DNA of 64,000 nt from contig NZ_JAKGBI010000003.1 of NCBI RefSeq assembly GCF_021530565.1, forward strand, positions 310,001-374,000, in the 5' to 3' direction. Positions 1-9,336 of the stretch are shown here, in pieces. The first letter of the stretch is position 1. Every line of letters begins with the position of its first letter. Origin of the DNA: Pseudoalteromonas sp. SMS1. Its GTDB lineage: Bacteria; Pseudomonadota; Gammaproteobacteria; Enterobacterales; Alteromonadaceae. A program made the translations under genes and the position numbers. The notes beneath the pieces were generated by a model that was not told the origin of the DNA, made no database searches, and was given only the letters and a program-made list of their open reading frames with translations.

Positions 1-430
1 TCGCGCCACGCTGTGCAGCTAGTTCTATCGAGGCAATGATATGGTCTTCATGGCTATGAACACCACCTGGACTCAAAAGGCCCATTAGGTGAACCGCTTT
101 ACCTTGCGCGACGGCATCATCGATACTTGCTACTAACGTTGGGTTATGCGCAAACTCACCATCATCAATTGCTTTTGTGATCCGTGTAAAGTCTTGATAG
201 ACAATACGCCCAGCGCCGAGGTTTACGTGCCCAACTTCAGAATTTCCCATTTGACCATCTGGCAAGCCAACATCTAAACCAGAACCTGAAATCAGTGTTT
301 TAGGTTTTGTTTGCCAAAGCTCATCAAGTACAGGTGTATTAGCAGCGAGGACCGCATTACTCTGTGTTTCTTCTCTGTATCCCCAGCCATCTAAAATCAT
401 AAGTACTAGTGGTTTTTTCTTCGCAGTCAT
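1..430 (-). CDS. gpmI: 2,3-bisphosphoglycerate-independent phosphoglycerate mutase, N-terminal part
   Basis: Only the first 143 codons lie in the window; the gene runs off the left edge. The enzyme interconverts 3- and 2-phosphoglycerate in glycolysis and gluconeogenesis with two Mn ions and belongs to the alkaline phosphatase superfamily. Translating the reverse strand from 430 gives the metal-site motif ILDGWG (Asp14) and [13 protein letters not shown], in which Ser64 is the phosphorylated catalytic serine, followed by [21 protein letters not shown] ribosome-binding site sits 5 nt before the ATG. It is divergent from the yibN-grxC-secB-gpsA operon, the same neighbourhood as in E. coli (gpmI/yibN). 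Identity is secure from the motifs. Confidence 0.95.
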   Translation of the reverse strand, partial: MTAKKKPLVLMILDGWGYREETQSNAVLAANTPVLDELWQTKPKTLISGSGLDVGLPDGQMGNSEVGHVNLGAGRIVYQDFTRITKAIDDGEFAHNPTLVASIDDAVAQGKAVHLMGLLSPGGVHSHEDHIIASIELAAQRGA

Positions 431-709
431 TTGGGCTCCTGAAAAATGCACGATAGATGGGCATAGAATACCTTGTTTTGCGTAAATATTCAGCCCTGTG
501 CTGGTGATTTATGTTCAACTTTGATTAATGCAATGGTAACAACCGCATCGGTATACTCATCCGTTGGATTGAAGGGCTTATGTTGTCCTGAATGGTCACG
601 AGGGTTATTGCGTCTTAACAAGGAAGCTTAAGATGGGTTTGTACCATGAGACGTAAAAAAGTATACTCGCTGCACTGTAAGTTTTATCTCCCAATAAGTG
701 GCAAGGTCC

Positions 710-1141
710 ATGGAACAATATATAGCTTTTTTTTCAAATCACCCAGTATTGAGTATCATCTGGGTTGTGTTGGCGATTATGCTGGTACATAGCTGGTATA
801 AAAGCCGCTTCTCTGCAATTCGTCAAATTAACCCTCAACAGGTTACTTTGCTGATTAACAAAGATGATGCGCAAGTACTCGATATGCGTGGCAAAAAAGA
901 CTTTACAGCAGGTCGTATCGCGGGCGCCGAGTTGATGAGTGCAGACAAAGCCAAACTAAATGACTTCGGTGGACTTGAAAAGTACAAAACCAAGCCCATT
1001 ATACTTGTGTGTAATACAGGTATGACTGCAAACAATATTGCCGAAAGAATGCATCAACAGGGTTACGAACAAGTTTATGTTCTTTCAGGTGGCATGAGCT
1101 CTTGGCAAAGTGCAGGCCTACCAACGACTAACGGAAAGTAA
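710..1141 (+). CDS. yibN: Membrane-anchored rhodanese-like protein (YibN type)
   Basis: About 143 residues, the same size as E. coli YibN. An N-terminal membrane segment (about residues 12-29, HPVLSIIWVVLAIMLVH) is followed by one rhodanese domain with a cytoplasmic active-site loop LVCNTGM whose Cys would carry persulfide sulfur. I chose ATG 710 (MEQYIAFF) because it has AAGG just upstream and matches the start of YibN; an in-frame GTG at 698 lacks a ribosome-binding site. It is the first gene of a run with grxC, secB and gpsA, spaced 12, 86 and 3 nt. The sulfur acceptor is unknown. Its place beside a glutaredoxin and the SecB chaperone is conserved in gammaproteobacteria. Confidence 0.88.
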   Translation: MEQYIAFFSNHPVLSIIWVVLAIMLVHSWYKSRFSAIRQINPQQVTLLINKDDAQVLDMRGKKDFTAGRIAGAELMSADKAKLNDFGGLEKYKTKPIILVCNTGMTANNIAERMHQQGYEQVYVLSGGMSSWQSAGLPTTNGK

Positions 1142-1153
1142 TCGGAGTGGTTT

Positions 1154-1411
1154 ATGAGTAATGATGTAATTATCTATACAAAAGATTATTGTCCTTTTTG
1201 TCATCGTGCCAAAGCCTTGTTAGATAGCAAAGGCGTAACATACACAGAGTATGATATTGGTGTAAAGCCAGAGCTGCGTGAAGAAATGATCGAAAAAGCA
1301 AATGGCGGTTACACGGTGCCACAAATATTTATCAATGGGCAGCACATTGGCGGTTGTGATGATATGATGGCGCTGGAAGCCCAAGGCAAACTGGTATCTT
1401 TACTGAACTAA
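1154..1411 (+). CDS. grxC: Glutaredoxin 3
   Basis: An 85-residue single-domain glutaredoxin, the usual GrxC length. It shows the dithiol active site CPFC at residues 13-16, the glutathione-binding TVPQIFI segment and the GGCDDM motif near residue 70. It reduces protein disulfides and glutathione mixed disulfides in the cytoplasm using GSH, which is regenerated by the Gor enzyme encoded at 17392. It starts 12 nt after the rhodanese gene with GGAG upstream, so the two are probably co-transcribed. Confidence 0.97.
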   Translation: MSNDVIIYTKDYCPFCHRAKALLDSKGVTYTEYDIGVKPELREEMIEKANGGYTVPQIFINGQHIGGCDDMMALEAQGKLVSLLN

Positions 1412-1497
1412 TCGAGCAAGATTAAGTATTAACAGCGTCAATACTGACAACGATATTCGTCATGGATGCTGATTAAACAATATATATAGGAATAATA

Positions 1498-1980
1498 ATG
1501 ACTGAACAAAATCAAAACGCGGCAGCAGAACAACAAGAAGGCCCACAATTCAACATCCAACGCATCTATGTAAAAGATGTATCGTTCGAGACGCCTAATT
1601 CTCCAGCTATTTTTCAAAAAGAGTGGACGCCTGAAGTTAAGCTAGATATGGACACGCGTTCAGCTAAATTAGACGAAGGTGTATTTGAGGTTGTTTTAGC
1701 ACTCACAGTTACTGCGTCAATCGGCGAAGAGACTGCATTCCTATGTGAAATTCAGCAAGCAGGTATTTTCTCTGTTGGTGAACTTGAAGAAATCCAACTG
1801 GCGCACATGTTGGGTGCATTCTGTCCTAACATCCTATTCCCATACGCGCGTGAAGCCGTTGCTAGCCTAGTTAACCGTGGTACGTTCCCACAACTAAACT
1901 TAGCGCCAGTTAACTTTGATGCATTATTTGCTCAATACATGCAACAACGTGCAGCGCAAGAGCAAACAGCTGACGCATAA
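1498..1980 (+). CDS. secB: Protein-export chaperone SecB
   Basis: A 160-residue SecB. It keeps precursor proteins unfolded and delivers them to SecA. Diagnostic segments are [19 protein letters not shown] near the N-terminus and [25 protein letters not shown] in the second half, with the acidic and hydrophobic surface typical of the tetrameric chaperone. The upstream gap of 86 nt is AT-rich with AGGAATAATA before the ATG. It lies 3 nt before gpsA, the standard proteobacterial order. It probably serves export of the many secreted proteases and outer-membrane proteins in this window (inference). Confidence 0.97.
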   Translation: MTEQNQNAAAEQQEGPQFNIQRIYVKDVSFETPNSPAIFQKEWTPEVKLDMDTRSAKLDEGVFEVVLALTVTASIGEETAFLCEIQQAGIFSVGELEEIQLAHMLGAFCPNILFPYAREAVASLVNRGTFPQLNLAPVNFDALFAQYMQQRAAQEQTADA

Positions 1981-1983
1981 GCT

Positions 1984-2991
1984 ATGAATACATCACAGTC
2001 TGCTGTGACCGTATTAGGGGCGGGGTCTTATGGCACCGCCCTTGCTATTTGTTTTGCTCGCAACGGTCACCGAGTTACCTTATGGGGACGCAACCAAGCG
2101 GATGTTGAAGCATTGGCTGTCGCGCGTCAAAACCAACGTTATTTACCAGATATTACGTTTCCAGACTCACTGCAACTGGAAGCGGACCTTGAACGTGCCG
2201 TAAAAGCAAGCCAAATCATCTTGGTTGTTGTGCCTAGCCACGCGTTTGCACAAACATTGCATCAGGTAAAGACCCATTTACAGCCAGGCGCTCACGTAGC
2301 TTGGGCTACAAAAGGGTTAGAACCCAACACGGGTCGTTTATTAGAAGAAGTAGCGAAAGATGTGCTGGGTGGATCCGTGCCACTTGCTGTATTGTCGGGA
2401 CCGACTTTTGCAAAAGAGATGGCCGCTGGGCTTCCCACTGCAATATCGGTGTCTGCTCGAGATGAATCATTGCGCGATGAGCTTGCCAGTTTACTACACT
2501 GCAGCCGCTCTTTCCGTGTTTACAGCAATGATGATTTTATCGGTATCCAATTAGGTGGTGCGGTCAAGAATGTGATTGCCATTGGGGCAGGTATGTCAGA
2601 TGGCTTTGGCTTCGGCGCAAATACACGTACGATGTTAATTACACGTGGACTGGCTGAACTTTGCAGGTTGGGATGTGCATTGGGTGCGCGCACTGAAACT
2701 TTTATGGGTATGGCGGGACTTGGCGATCTGATATTAACGTGTACCGACAACCAGTCTAGAAACAGGCGGTTTGGTTTGGCCCTTGGTAAAGGGCAAACGG
2801 TAGAAGAAGCCATGGACAGCATAGGTCAAGTAGTAGAGGGCTATCGCAATACCAAAGAAGTTTATTTGTTGGCAAAACGCAGTGGAATTGAAATGCCAAT
2901 AACAGACCAGATTTATCAGGTACTCTATGAAAATAAAGATGTCAAAGAGGCCGCGATGGCGTTGCTTGGTCGAGAGCAAAAGTCTGAATAG
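1984..2991 (+). CDS. gpsA: NAD(P)-dependent glycerol-3-phosphate dehydrogenase
   Basis: A 335-residue enzyme that reduces dihydroxyacetone phosphate to sn-glycerol 3-phosphate for phospholipid synthesis. The N-terminal Rossmann motif is GAGSYGTAL (residues about 12-20). [18 protein letters not shown] and the C-terminal substrate-domain segment [17 protein letters not shown], containing the catalytic Lys, are all present. The length is normal. It starts 3 nt after the secB stop codon, so the genes are translationally close, and it ends just before a strong bidirectional terminator. Confidence 0.97.
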   Translation: MNTSQSAVTVLGAGSYGTALAICFARNGHRVTLWGRNQADVEALAVARQNQRYLPDITFPDSLQLEADLERAVKASQIILVVVPSHAFAQTLHQVKTHLQPGAHVAWATKGLEPNTGRLLEEVAKDVLGGSVPLAVLSGPTFAKEMAAGLPTAISVSARDESLRDELASLLHCSRSFRVYSNDDFIGIQLGGAVKNVIAIGAGMSDGFGFGANTRTMLITRGLAELCRLGCALGARTETFMGMAGLGDLILTCTDNQSRNRRFGLALGKGQTVEEAMDSIGQVVEGYRNTKEVYLLAKRSGIEMPITDQIYQVLYENKDVKEAAMALLGREQKSE

Positions 2992-2999
2992 ACATCGCT

Positions 3000-3027
3000 A
3001 AAAAAACCACCTTGCGGTGGTTTTTTT
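3000..3027. terminator. Bidirectional intrinsic terminator between gpsA and the porin gene
   Basis: Arms of 12 bp (A7-CCACC / GGTGG-T7) around a TTGC loop, with the T run forming part of the stem. It would end gpsA on the plus strand and the convergent porin gene (stop at 3035) on the minus strand. Confidence 0.9.
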
Positions 3028-3034
3028 GTGTCTC

Positions 3035-4198
3035 TTAAAATGCGTATTTTACCGACAATTGAAGCCTATTTAGGTCGCCATCGGCCCCACTTTCTGTTTC
3101 TCTGTTTGCCATTTTATATTCGGCGCCAAAAGTCAGCTTTTTAACAGGAGAGTATAGAATGTTAGCGCTGTAGCTCACCGTTGACTCTGTCGGATCGCCA
3201 GTCACTGAGAGTAGAGCGGTGTCGTTGTCTGCGCTAAAGAACGAGTATAGGAAAGTTGAACGCCATTGGTCATTCCAATAGTGTTGGTAGGCAACAAAGC
3301 CAGAGGTTGAGTCAATGGCGTGTAGTGCATTGCCATCATAAACCCCGCCATTCGCTACATTCAAGCCAACGTAACGCCCTAACCCCTGGCCATGCGTCAC
3401 CATAAACTTCAAATTATGCTTACCAAAATTAACACGACCTGATGCACTCACCCCAAAGGATGTTTCTGACTCGTCGGCTGCACCAATCTTATAGGTAAGT
3501 TGCCTGCCTAGCGCGGCAACTGTTAAGTGTCCCCAATCTGCTTTGTAATTGTATCGAGCTGTGAAATCTGGCATTTGCGCATCATCGGTCACAGTGCGCG
3601 CGCCTCCGGCAACCGTTACTGTGCTTTCCGGATTTTCGGCTGAGAATGACCAGTTACCAACCGTATATTTTGCCATGGCTTGTCTGACAAACACGGTACC
3701 TTCTGCGGGCCCAACAAAGTCAAGCGTTTCCGGCAATGCCCCGACATTCTGAAAGTTTGACCAAGCTTGTCCAAATAGCCAGCCTTTATAGGTCACAAAG
3801 GCTTGCCTAATACGCGGCGAATATGAATTACTTACACGTTCATTGCCGCCAACAGATGCGATGAAATCCAATTCAATTTTAGTTTTAATGGTACTGCCAT
3901 CATCAAGCTTGGACGCGGTGCCAAAATTAAACCTCGATTGACGGGCATGCATATCAAACACAGCGTCTTCGCCAGTACTGGGAGTTACGGGGGTTGTGCC
4001 TGGTACATAAAAGTCACGTCCGATATGTTGTGAACTTAACGTACCATCAGAAAAGTCACTCCAAATTGCGTCCAGTTTAATATATCCGCCATAACTGACT
4101 TCGGTGTTACCAATGTTTGCGGCGAGCGCCTGACCTGAAAGCAATGAAGATACTGCAACAGCAGCAAGATTTTTTTTCATATTAATTTTAGTTGTCAT
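3035..4198 (-). CDS. DcaP-like trimeric outer-membrane porin
   Basis: A 387-residue protein with a signal peptide ending in QALA (about residue 26) and the mature start ANIGNTEVSYGGYIKLDAIWSD, which is typical of DcaP-family porins. The rest alternates polar and hydrophobic residues as in a beta-barrel and ends in an aromatic residue (KYAF), the usual outer-membrane signature. The ATG at 4198 has AGGA 8 nt upstream. DcaP channels take up anionic small molecules such as dicarboxylates or aromatic acids; the substrate here cannot be told. Acs is the divergent neighbour, so a link to organic-acid use is possible but only inferred. Confidence 0.78.
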   Translation of the reverse strand: MTTKINMKKNLAAVAVSSLLSGQALAANIGNTEVSYGGYIKLDAIWSDFSDGTLSSQHIGRDFYVPGTTPVTPSTGEDAVFDMHARQSRFNFGTASKLDDGSTIKTKIELDFIASVGGNERVSNSYSPRIRQAFVTYKGWLFGQAWSNFQNVGALPETLDFVGPAEGTVFVRQAMAKYTVGNWSFSAENPESTVTVAGGARTVTDDAQMPDFTARYNYKADWGHLTVAALGRQLTYKIGAADESETSFGVSASGRVNFGKHNLKFMVTHGQGLGRYVGLNVANGGVYDGNALHAIDSTSGFVAYQHYWNDQWRSTFLYSFFSADNDTALLSVTGDPTESTVSYSANILYSPVKKLTFGAEYKMANRETESGADGDLNRLQLSVKYAF

Positions 4199-4566
4199 AA
4201 TGTTGTTCCTATATTACTGCCTATTCAGTTGCATTGCAGAGAAAGTATTTCATCATCCACTTTTGATGATGGTTGTTAAATGCTCAATTACCCATTGGTC
4301 TATAAGACTAAGGTTTAATAAGCTCATGTATATTTTGAAAAAACCTTTGGCAATAAATAATTACACTAAAATTTGGGCCCTTTTACGGCCTTTCTAGCTT
4401 TAATTTGCAAGAGCCAGTATGCTAGTTCTGGTTAATTTATAGTTAACACTTAGATATTTGAGTAAAGTTAGAGCAACAATTACAACTAAGGTCTAATACT
4501 TAATCGCGTAGTTGTAAGTGATCCTTGAGTGAAGCCGTAAGGCAAGTAATTAATATGGAGATAAGT
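4199..4566. promoter_or_regulatory. Divergent regulatory region between porin gene and acs
   Basis: 368 nt of AT-rich DNA carrying the promoters of both genes by position. I see no convincing sigma70 pair. A 65-codon open frame inside it (4200-4397) has no ribosome-binding site or recognisable product. The acs ribosome-binding site (GGAG) is at its right end. Confidence 0.5.
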
Positions 4567-6507
4567 ATGTCACAGAGCATTTATCCGGTCCCTGAAGCGA
4601 TCAAAAAGGCTGCACTGGTAGATAACGAGCAATATCAATCATTATATAAGCAGTCTATTGACGACCCTGAGGGGTTTTGGGCTGAGCACGGTAAACGCCT
4701 AGACTGGTTCACACCGTATAATAAGGTAAAAAATACGTCTTTTGATAAAGGCCATATCAGTATCAAATGGTTTGAAGACGGTGTCCTTAATGCTTCCTAT
4801 AACTGTATTGATCGTCACCTAAAAAATAATGCCGATAAAGTGGCAATGATTTGGGAAGGTGACAACCCTGACCAAAGTGAAAATATCACATTTCAAAAAT
4901 TACATGACGAAGTTGCTAAACTCGCAAACGGCTTGAAGAAGTTGGGAGTTGAAAAGGGTGACCGAGTCGCTATTTATATGCCAATGACGCCACAAGCTAT
5001 TTATGCCATGCAGGCTTGTGCACGAATTGGCGCAATTCATTCGGTGGTTTTTGGCGGCTTCTCTCCTTCTGCCATTGCCGATAGAATCAAAGATTCCGGC
5101 GCAAAAGTGGTGATCACCTCTGATGAAGGTCGACGAGGTGGCAACTCCGTGCCACTAAAAGCAAACGTGGATGAGGCTGTTGCTCAAGCGTCGGTAACAA
5201 CAATTGAGCATGTTATTGTGCATCAATTAACTGGCGGTGAAGTTGAATGGAACAGTCACGACGTATGGTGGCATGAACTAACCGCCGATGTCGCTGCTGA
5301 GTGCGCTCCAGAGCCAATGAATGCAGAAGACCCACTCTTTATTCTTTACACATCGGGGTCGACTGGTCAGCCCAAAGGCGTTGTACACACGACCGGTGGT
5401 TACTTGGTCTACGCATCCATGACGCATGAATATGTATTTGACCTAAAAGATGACGATGTATTTTGGTGTACAGCTGATGTGGGTTGGATCACAGGCCATA
5501 GTTATATGGCTTATGGGCCGCTTGTAAATGGCTGTACGCAAGTCATTTTTGAAGGGGTACCGACTTACCCTAATTCGGGTCGTATTGGGGAAGTGGTTGA
5601 TAAGCACCAAGTGACAATTTTATACACAGCCCCGACCGCCATTCGTGCTTTAATGGCGAAAGGTGATGAACCGACAGCAAGCTCTAAACGGACGAGTTTA
5701 CGTATCATGGGATCTGTCGGAGAACCGATTAATCCAGAAGCGTGGGCTTGGTACTACGAGCAGATTGGAAATAGTGAGTGTCCGATTGTAGACACTTGGT
5801 GGCAAACTGAAACAGGCGGAATCATGATCACGCCGTTGCCTGGGGCAACAGATATGAAGCCAGGTTCAGCGACACGTCCATTCTTCGGAATTGCACCCGC
5901 TTTGTTTGATGCTGAGGGTAATACACTCACTGGTGCGACAGAAGGTAATTTGGTTATCCTAGATAGCTGGCCTTCACAAGCTCGCACCGTGTATGGCGAT
6001 CATGAGCGTTTTGAACAAACCTACTTCTCTGCATATCCAGGCGTGTACTTTACGGGTGACGGCTGTCGTCGTGATGAAGACGGTTATTACTGGATAACCG
6101 GTCGTGTAGATGACGTCTTAAATGTCTCTGGTCATAGACTGGGTACCGCTGAAATTGAGAGTGCCTTGGTGGCACATGAAGCGGTTGCTGAAGCTGCGGT
6201 TGTAGGGTATCCGCATGATATTAAAGGCCAAGGCATCTACGTTTATGTAACACCTAATGAAGGGGTCATCGTGACTGAGGAGTTGACCAAAGAAGTACGT
6301 AGCTGGGTCAGAAAAGAGTTAAGTCCAATTGCGTCACCGGATATGATCCAGTGGTCTCCGGGGTTACCTAAAACGCGCTCAGGTAAAATTATGCGCCGAA
6401 TTCTTCGTAAAATCGCTGCCAATGAGTATCAGCAGCTAGGTGACACTTCTACACTTGCAGACCCTGGAGTAGTAGACGAGTTGATTGAAAATCGTTTGAA
6501 CCGTTAA
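4567..6507 (+). CDS. acs: Acetyl-coenzyme A synthetase
   Basis: A 646-residue AMP-forming acyl-CoA ligase, close to the 652 of E. coli Acs. It turns acetate, ATP and CoA into acetyl-CoA. It has the P-loop [11 protein letters not shown] at residues 261-271, TWWQTETGG, the hinge [13 protein letters not shown], and [11 protein letters not shown] with Lys607, the lysine acetylated by Pat-type enzymes in the family. I chose ATG 4567 because GGAG lies 6 nt upstream and the protein then starts as in homologues; a longer frame reaches a TTG at 4525. A strong terminator follows, and then the gene for the probable acs activator CrbR. Confidence 0.97.
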   Translation: MSQSIYPVPEAIKKAALVDNEQYQSLYKQSIDDPEGFWAEHGKRLDWFTPYNKVKNTSFDKGHISIKWFEDGVLNASYNCIDRHLKNNADKVAMIWEGDNPDQSENITFQKLHDEVAKLANGLKKLGVEKGDRVAIYMPMTPQAIYAMQACARIGAIHSVVFGGFSPSAIADRIKDSGAKVVITSDEGRRGGNSVPLKANVDEAVAQASVTTIEHVIVHQLTGGEVEWNSHDVWWHELTADVAAECAPEPMNAEDPLFILYTSGSTGQPKGVVHTTGGYLVYASMTHEYVFDLKDDDVFWCTADVGWITGHSYMAYGPLVNGCTQVIFEGVPTYPNSGRIGEVVDKHQVTILYTAPTAIRALMAKGDEPTASSKRTSLRIMGSVGEPINPEAWAWYYEQIGNSECPIVDTWWQTETGGIMITPLPGATDMKPGSATRPFFGIAPALFDAEGNTLTGATEGNLVILDSWPSQARTVYGDHERFEQTYFSAYPGVYFTGDGCRRDEDGYYWITGRVDDVLNVSGHRLGTAEIESALVAHEAVAEAAVVGYPHDIKGQGIYVYVTPNEGVIVTEELTKEVRSWVRKELSPIASPDMIQWSPGLPKTRSGKIMRRILRKIAANEYQQLGDTSTLADPGVVDELIENRLNR

Positions 6508-6552
6508 TTGAGCGTTAAAAACTTGAAATTTAGCGAATTCTAAACGTACTAT

Positions 6553-6588
6553 ATCGGCTGTCTTTACAACAAAGACAGCCGATTTTTT
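6553..6588 (+). terminator. Strong intrinsic terminator between acs and crbR
   Basis: A perfect 13-bp stem (6553-6565 with 6571-6583) with a 5-nt ACAAC loop and a run of six T. The T run ends directly at the AGGAG ribosome-binding site of the next gene (6589-6593). Confidence 0.92.
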
Positions 6589-6599
6589 AGGAGCTATGC

Positions 6600-7253
6600 A
6601 TGAATCAGTTTTTAATTGCGGATGATCACCCCTTATTCAGAGAAGCGTTAAAAGGGGCATTGCAAAATCAGTTTGAGGGACTTGAAGTCATTGAGTCGGA
6701 AAATTTTGAACAGACATTAGAACGGCTGTCTGAATACGATGACTTGGACTTGTTGCTGTTAGATTTACACATGCCTGGCAACGGCGATTTATATGGACTT
6801 ATTCGAATTCGAGAAGATCACCCAAGCTTGCCCATTGTGGTGGTGTCGGGCAGTGAAGATCTGAATACCATCTCCAAGGTAATGGGTTATGGTGCGATGG
6901 GCTTTATACCTAAGGCGTCCTCCTCACAAGATATCGTCACTGCACTGCTACAAGTGCTGGAAGGGGAAACTTGGCTACCCTTTGACATAAAAGAGAAAAT
7001 AAAAGACCTCGACGGTGAAGAGAGGGAGTTGGCACAACAGGTTGCATCGCTCACGCCACAGCAATACAAAGTGCTGCAATATTTGCACGAAGGTTTGCTC
7101 AATAAACAAATTGCTTATGAATTGAATATTTCTGAGGCAACAGTCAAAGCGCATATCACAGCAATATTCAGAAAGTTAGGGGTTTATAACCGTACCCAAG
7201 CCGTGTTAATCGCTTCAAAATTACAATTAGAACCCATTGAGGCCGCAAAGTAG
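6600..7253 (+). CDS. crbR: LuxR-family response regulator, probable activator of acs (CrbR/ErdR type)
   Basis: 217 residues. The N-terminal receiver domain has the acidic pair Asp8-Asp9, phosphoacceptor Asp55 (LLLLDLHMPGNG) and Lys near residue 104. The C-terminal LuxR/NarL helix-turn-helix spans about residues 148-210 (LTPQQYKVLQYLHEGLLNKQIAYEL, then EATVKAHITAIFRKLGV). In Vibrio cholerae CrbR and in pseudomonads ErdR, orthologous-looking regulators paired with the CrbS/MxtR kinase activate acs. The position right after acs supports that assignment; the partner kinase is not in the window. AGGAG is 6 nt before the ATG and touches the acs terminator, so no room remains for a separate promoter. 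Confidence 0.8.
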   Translation: MNQFLIADDHPLFREALKGALQNQFEGLEVIESENFEQTLERLSEYDDLDLLLLDLHMPGNGDLYGLIRIREDHPSLPIVVVSGSEDLNTISKVMGYGAMGFIPKASSSQDIVTALLQVLEGETWLPFDIKEKIKDLDGEERELAQQVASLTPQQYKVLQYLHEGLLNKQIAYELNISEATVKAHITAIFRKLGVYNRTQAVLIASKLQLEPIEAAK

Positions 7254-7267
7254 CTTTTGGCTACTTT
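7247..7267. terminator. Hairpin between convergent crbR and purU
   Basis: A perfect 8-bp inverted repeat (AAAGTAGC / GCTACTTT) with a 5-nt loop that includes the crbR stop codon. The T tract is short, so it is a weaker terminator or 3'-end stabiliser. Confidence 0.5.
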
Positions 7268-7285
7268 CGCCCCTTCTGTACCTCA

Positions 7286-8134
7286 TTACTTAAATACGAC
7301 CGTTTTATTACCATTGATAAACACTTTATATTCAGAGGCGAGCTGAAGTGCTTTACAAAAAACGGTTTTTTCTATGTCTCGACCAATTTTAGCCATGGAT
7401 TCCGCATTATTCGCATGCGTTACCTGAGTAACATCTTGGACAATAATGGGGCCCTCATCGAGCTCATTATTGACAAAATGTGCAGTTGCACCAATGATTT
7501 TTACACCGCGTTCAAAGGCTTGATGATAAGGTTTTGCACCAATAAAAGCGGGTAAAAACGAATGGTGAATATTAATAATTTTGTCTTCAAACCGAGCGAC
7601 AAACTCAGGGCTTAAAATACGCATGTATTTTGCGAGCCCAATTAAATCCGGTGAGTATTTTGAAATTAAGTCGCCCACTTTTTTATCATGCTCACTGCGG
7701 CTCAAACCTTCGTGAGATATGCAGTGAAAAGGCACATTAAAGGCGTTCGCCAAGGGGGCTAAGCCTGGGTAATTTGCGATAACAGCTTGCACATCGATGT
7801 TAAAGGCATTTTCAAATTGTTTGAGGAGCACGCCCCCAAGACAATGGGCTTCTTTGGTGGCAAGTAGTACTACTTTCACTTTTGTTGGGCTATGTAAGTG
7901 CGTGATAGCGCCTTCAGGCAAGCTTGCCTGCAATTGTGAAAGAAAGCGTTCGCTGGGTGTTCCTGTCAGTTCAGTACGCATAAAAAAGCGCTTTCCTTCG
8001 GTGTCTACGAACTCATTGTTGCGCACAATATTTAAGTTATGTTCATGACATAAACTGGTAATTTTGGCTATCAAGCCTATTTCATCACGACACTGTGTCG
8101 TTAATATATAACTCATGGTCCTCATTCCATTCAT
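7286..8134 (-). CDS. purU: Formyltetrahydrofolate deformylase
   Basis: Up to 282 residues. The enzyme hydrolyses 10-formyl-THF to THF and formate, supplying formate for purine synthesis and balancing C1 pools. An N-terminal ACT-like domain (CRDEIGLIAKITSLC, NNEFVDT) precedes the formyltransferase domain with NIHHSFLPAFIGAKPYHQA and the catalytic-site segments GATAHFVN and LDEGPI. Three in-frame ATGs lie at 8134, 8125 and 8116. The last gives MSYILTTQ, has GAGGA just before it and matches E. coli PurU best, so the true start may be 8116. It is convergent with crbR. Confidence 0.93.
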   Translation of the reverse strand: MNGMRTMSYILTTQCRDEIGLIAKITSLCHEHNLNIVRNNEFVDTEGKRFFMRTELTGTPSERFLSQLQASLPEGAITHLHSPTKVKVVLLATKEAHCLGGVLLKQFENAFNIDVQAVIANYPGLAPLANAFNVPFHCISHEGLSRSEHDKKVGDLISKYSPDLIGLAKYMRILSPEFVARFEDKIINIHHSFLPAFIGAKPYHQAFERGVKIIGATAHFVNNELDEGPIIVQDVTQVTHANNAESMAKIGRDIEKTVFCKALQLASEYKVFINGNKTVVFK

Positions 8135-8309
8135 TTGGCGGTCTTTCAGATTAACCTAACCGTATGTAAATGCAATGCGACTTTTGAATCGATTATTCGG
8201 ATACATGCGCTCAATCAAATTACATCGTACATGGTTTGTTTTGAACACTTTATACACTTATGTACTACACTCTTATTTCGATAAAATTAGCCCAAGTCTA
8301 CAGGTGCGT

Positions 8310-8684
8310 ATGGCTCGAATAAAAATATTGATCGCGGATGATTCAAATACAATGAGGCAGTTAACTTTACAGACATTGAGAGCGCTTGGTTATCGAGAAC
8401 TGGATGAAGCCAGAGATGGTCGGCAAGCGTTAATGAAACTGAATACCTACCATTATGATGTGCTTGTCACGGATTGGAATATGCCTGGTTTAAACGGGTT
8501 TGACTTGGTCAAAATTATGAAAGCAGATGAACGCTTAAGTCGAATAAAAGTGATTATGCTGACTTCAGAAACATCCTTATATAAGGTAAAGCAAATAGTC
8601 GAGTTGGGGATTAACGAGTATATTTGCAAACCCTTTTCACCTGATATGCTAGCCAAGAAAATTTCGCGCCTGAATTTGATTTAG
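8310..8684 (+). CDS. CheY-like single-domain response regulator
   Basis: 124 residues from ATG 8310, which has AGGTG upstream; a longer in-frame extension to 8175 has no homology-like features. It is a lone receiver domain: DD acidic pair (ILIADDSN), phosphoacceptor Asp in LVTDWNMPGLNG, a Ser/Thr in MLTSE and the conserved Lys in ICKPF. It resembles CheY closely (TDWNMPG). No chemotaxis genes are adjacent. It could serve motility or another phosphorelay; a partner is not visible here. Confidence 0.85.
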   Translation: MARIKILIADDSNTMRQLTLQTLRALGYRELDEARDGRQALMKLNTYHYDVLVTDWNMPGLNGFDLVKIMKADERLSRIKVIMLTSETSLYKVKQIVELGINEYICKPFSPDMLAKKISRLNLI

Positions 8685-8702
8685 ACGTCGGGAGAGTCGT
8701 AT

Positions 8703-9335
8703 TCAAACACCTAGCCTCCTGCGAATGCGGCTCAATGCAATCGGTGTAATGCCGATATGAGACGCAATCATTTTAAGCGGGACTTGATTACAGAGAGCCG
8801 GGTTTCGATCAATAAAATCCAGATACCGTTGTTCCGCACTATGTTGTACAAAAGCATATTCACGCTCTTCTTTTTTTATAAACAATGTCTCCAATAACTG
8901 TGTGTAAGCTTCCAAAAAGCCTGGTTGTATTTTCATTGTGTTAAAAAAGCGACGCCATTCAAACTCTAAGCAAATAACGTCGTCCAAAGCTTCAATATTA
9001 AAAAGAGCGGGGGTATTTTGTGTCATTGCGCGGGTTGAACCGGCGATACTGGGCGCACTGGCAAATGACTGCGTAAACTCTTTCCCCTCGGCAGATACAT
9101 TAAAATACCGTACATGACCTTGCGTGATAAAAAACACATTGGGCGCGGGGTTACCCTGAGTCATTAGCAATGCCCCCTTTTGATAGTGTTTTAGTTTGCC
9201 TTGAAGGCCAAACCGTTCAAAGTGCGCAACAGAAAGAGGGTTTTGATCGTGACAAAAAAATGCGAACAATGTTTCTAATTGTTGATGTGTATTCACGCAA
9301 TGGGTCCTGATTGGCGTGGTGAGTATGGTGTTCAT
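8703..9335 (-). CDS. Crp/Fnr-family transcriptional regulator
   Basis: 210 residues. The N-terminal cyclic-nucleotide-binding-like beta-roll (about residues 25-135; KHYQKGALLMTQGNPAPNVFFITQG) lacks the phosphate-binding Arg-Ser pair of Crp, so cAMP binding is doubtful. The C-terminal helix-turn-helix includes IASHIGITPIALSRIRRR. Proteins of this layout often control small operons and respond to unknown ligands. It starts 1 nt after the stop of the EamA transporter gene, with almost no ribosome-binding site, which suggests translational coupling in an operon with the transporter and the N-acetyltransferase. Confidence 0.82.
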   Translation of the reverse strand: MNTILTTPIRTHCVNTHQQLETLFAFFCHDQNPLSVAHFERFGLQGKLKHYQKGALLMTQGNPAPNVFFITQGHVRYFNVSAEGKEFTQSFASAPSIAGSTRAMTQNTPALFNIEALDDVICLEFEWRRFFNTMKIQPGFLEAYTQLLETLFIKKEEREYAFVQHSAEQRYLDFIDRNPALCNQVPLKMIASHIGITPIALSRIRRRLGV

Positions 9336-9336
9336 C

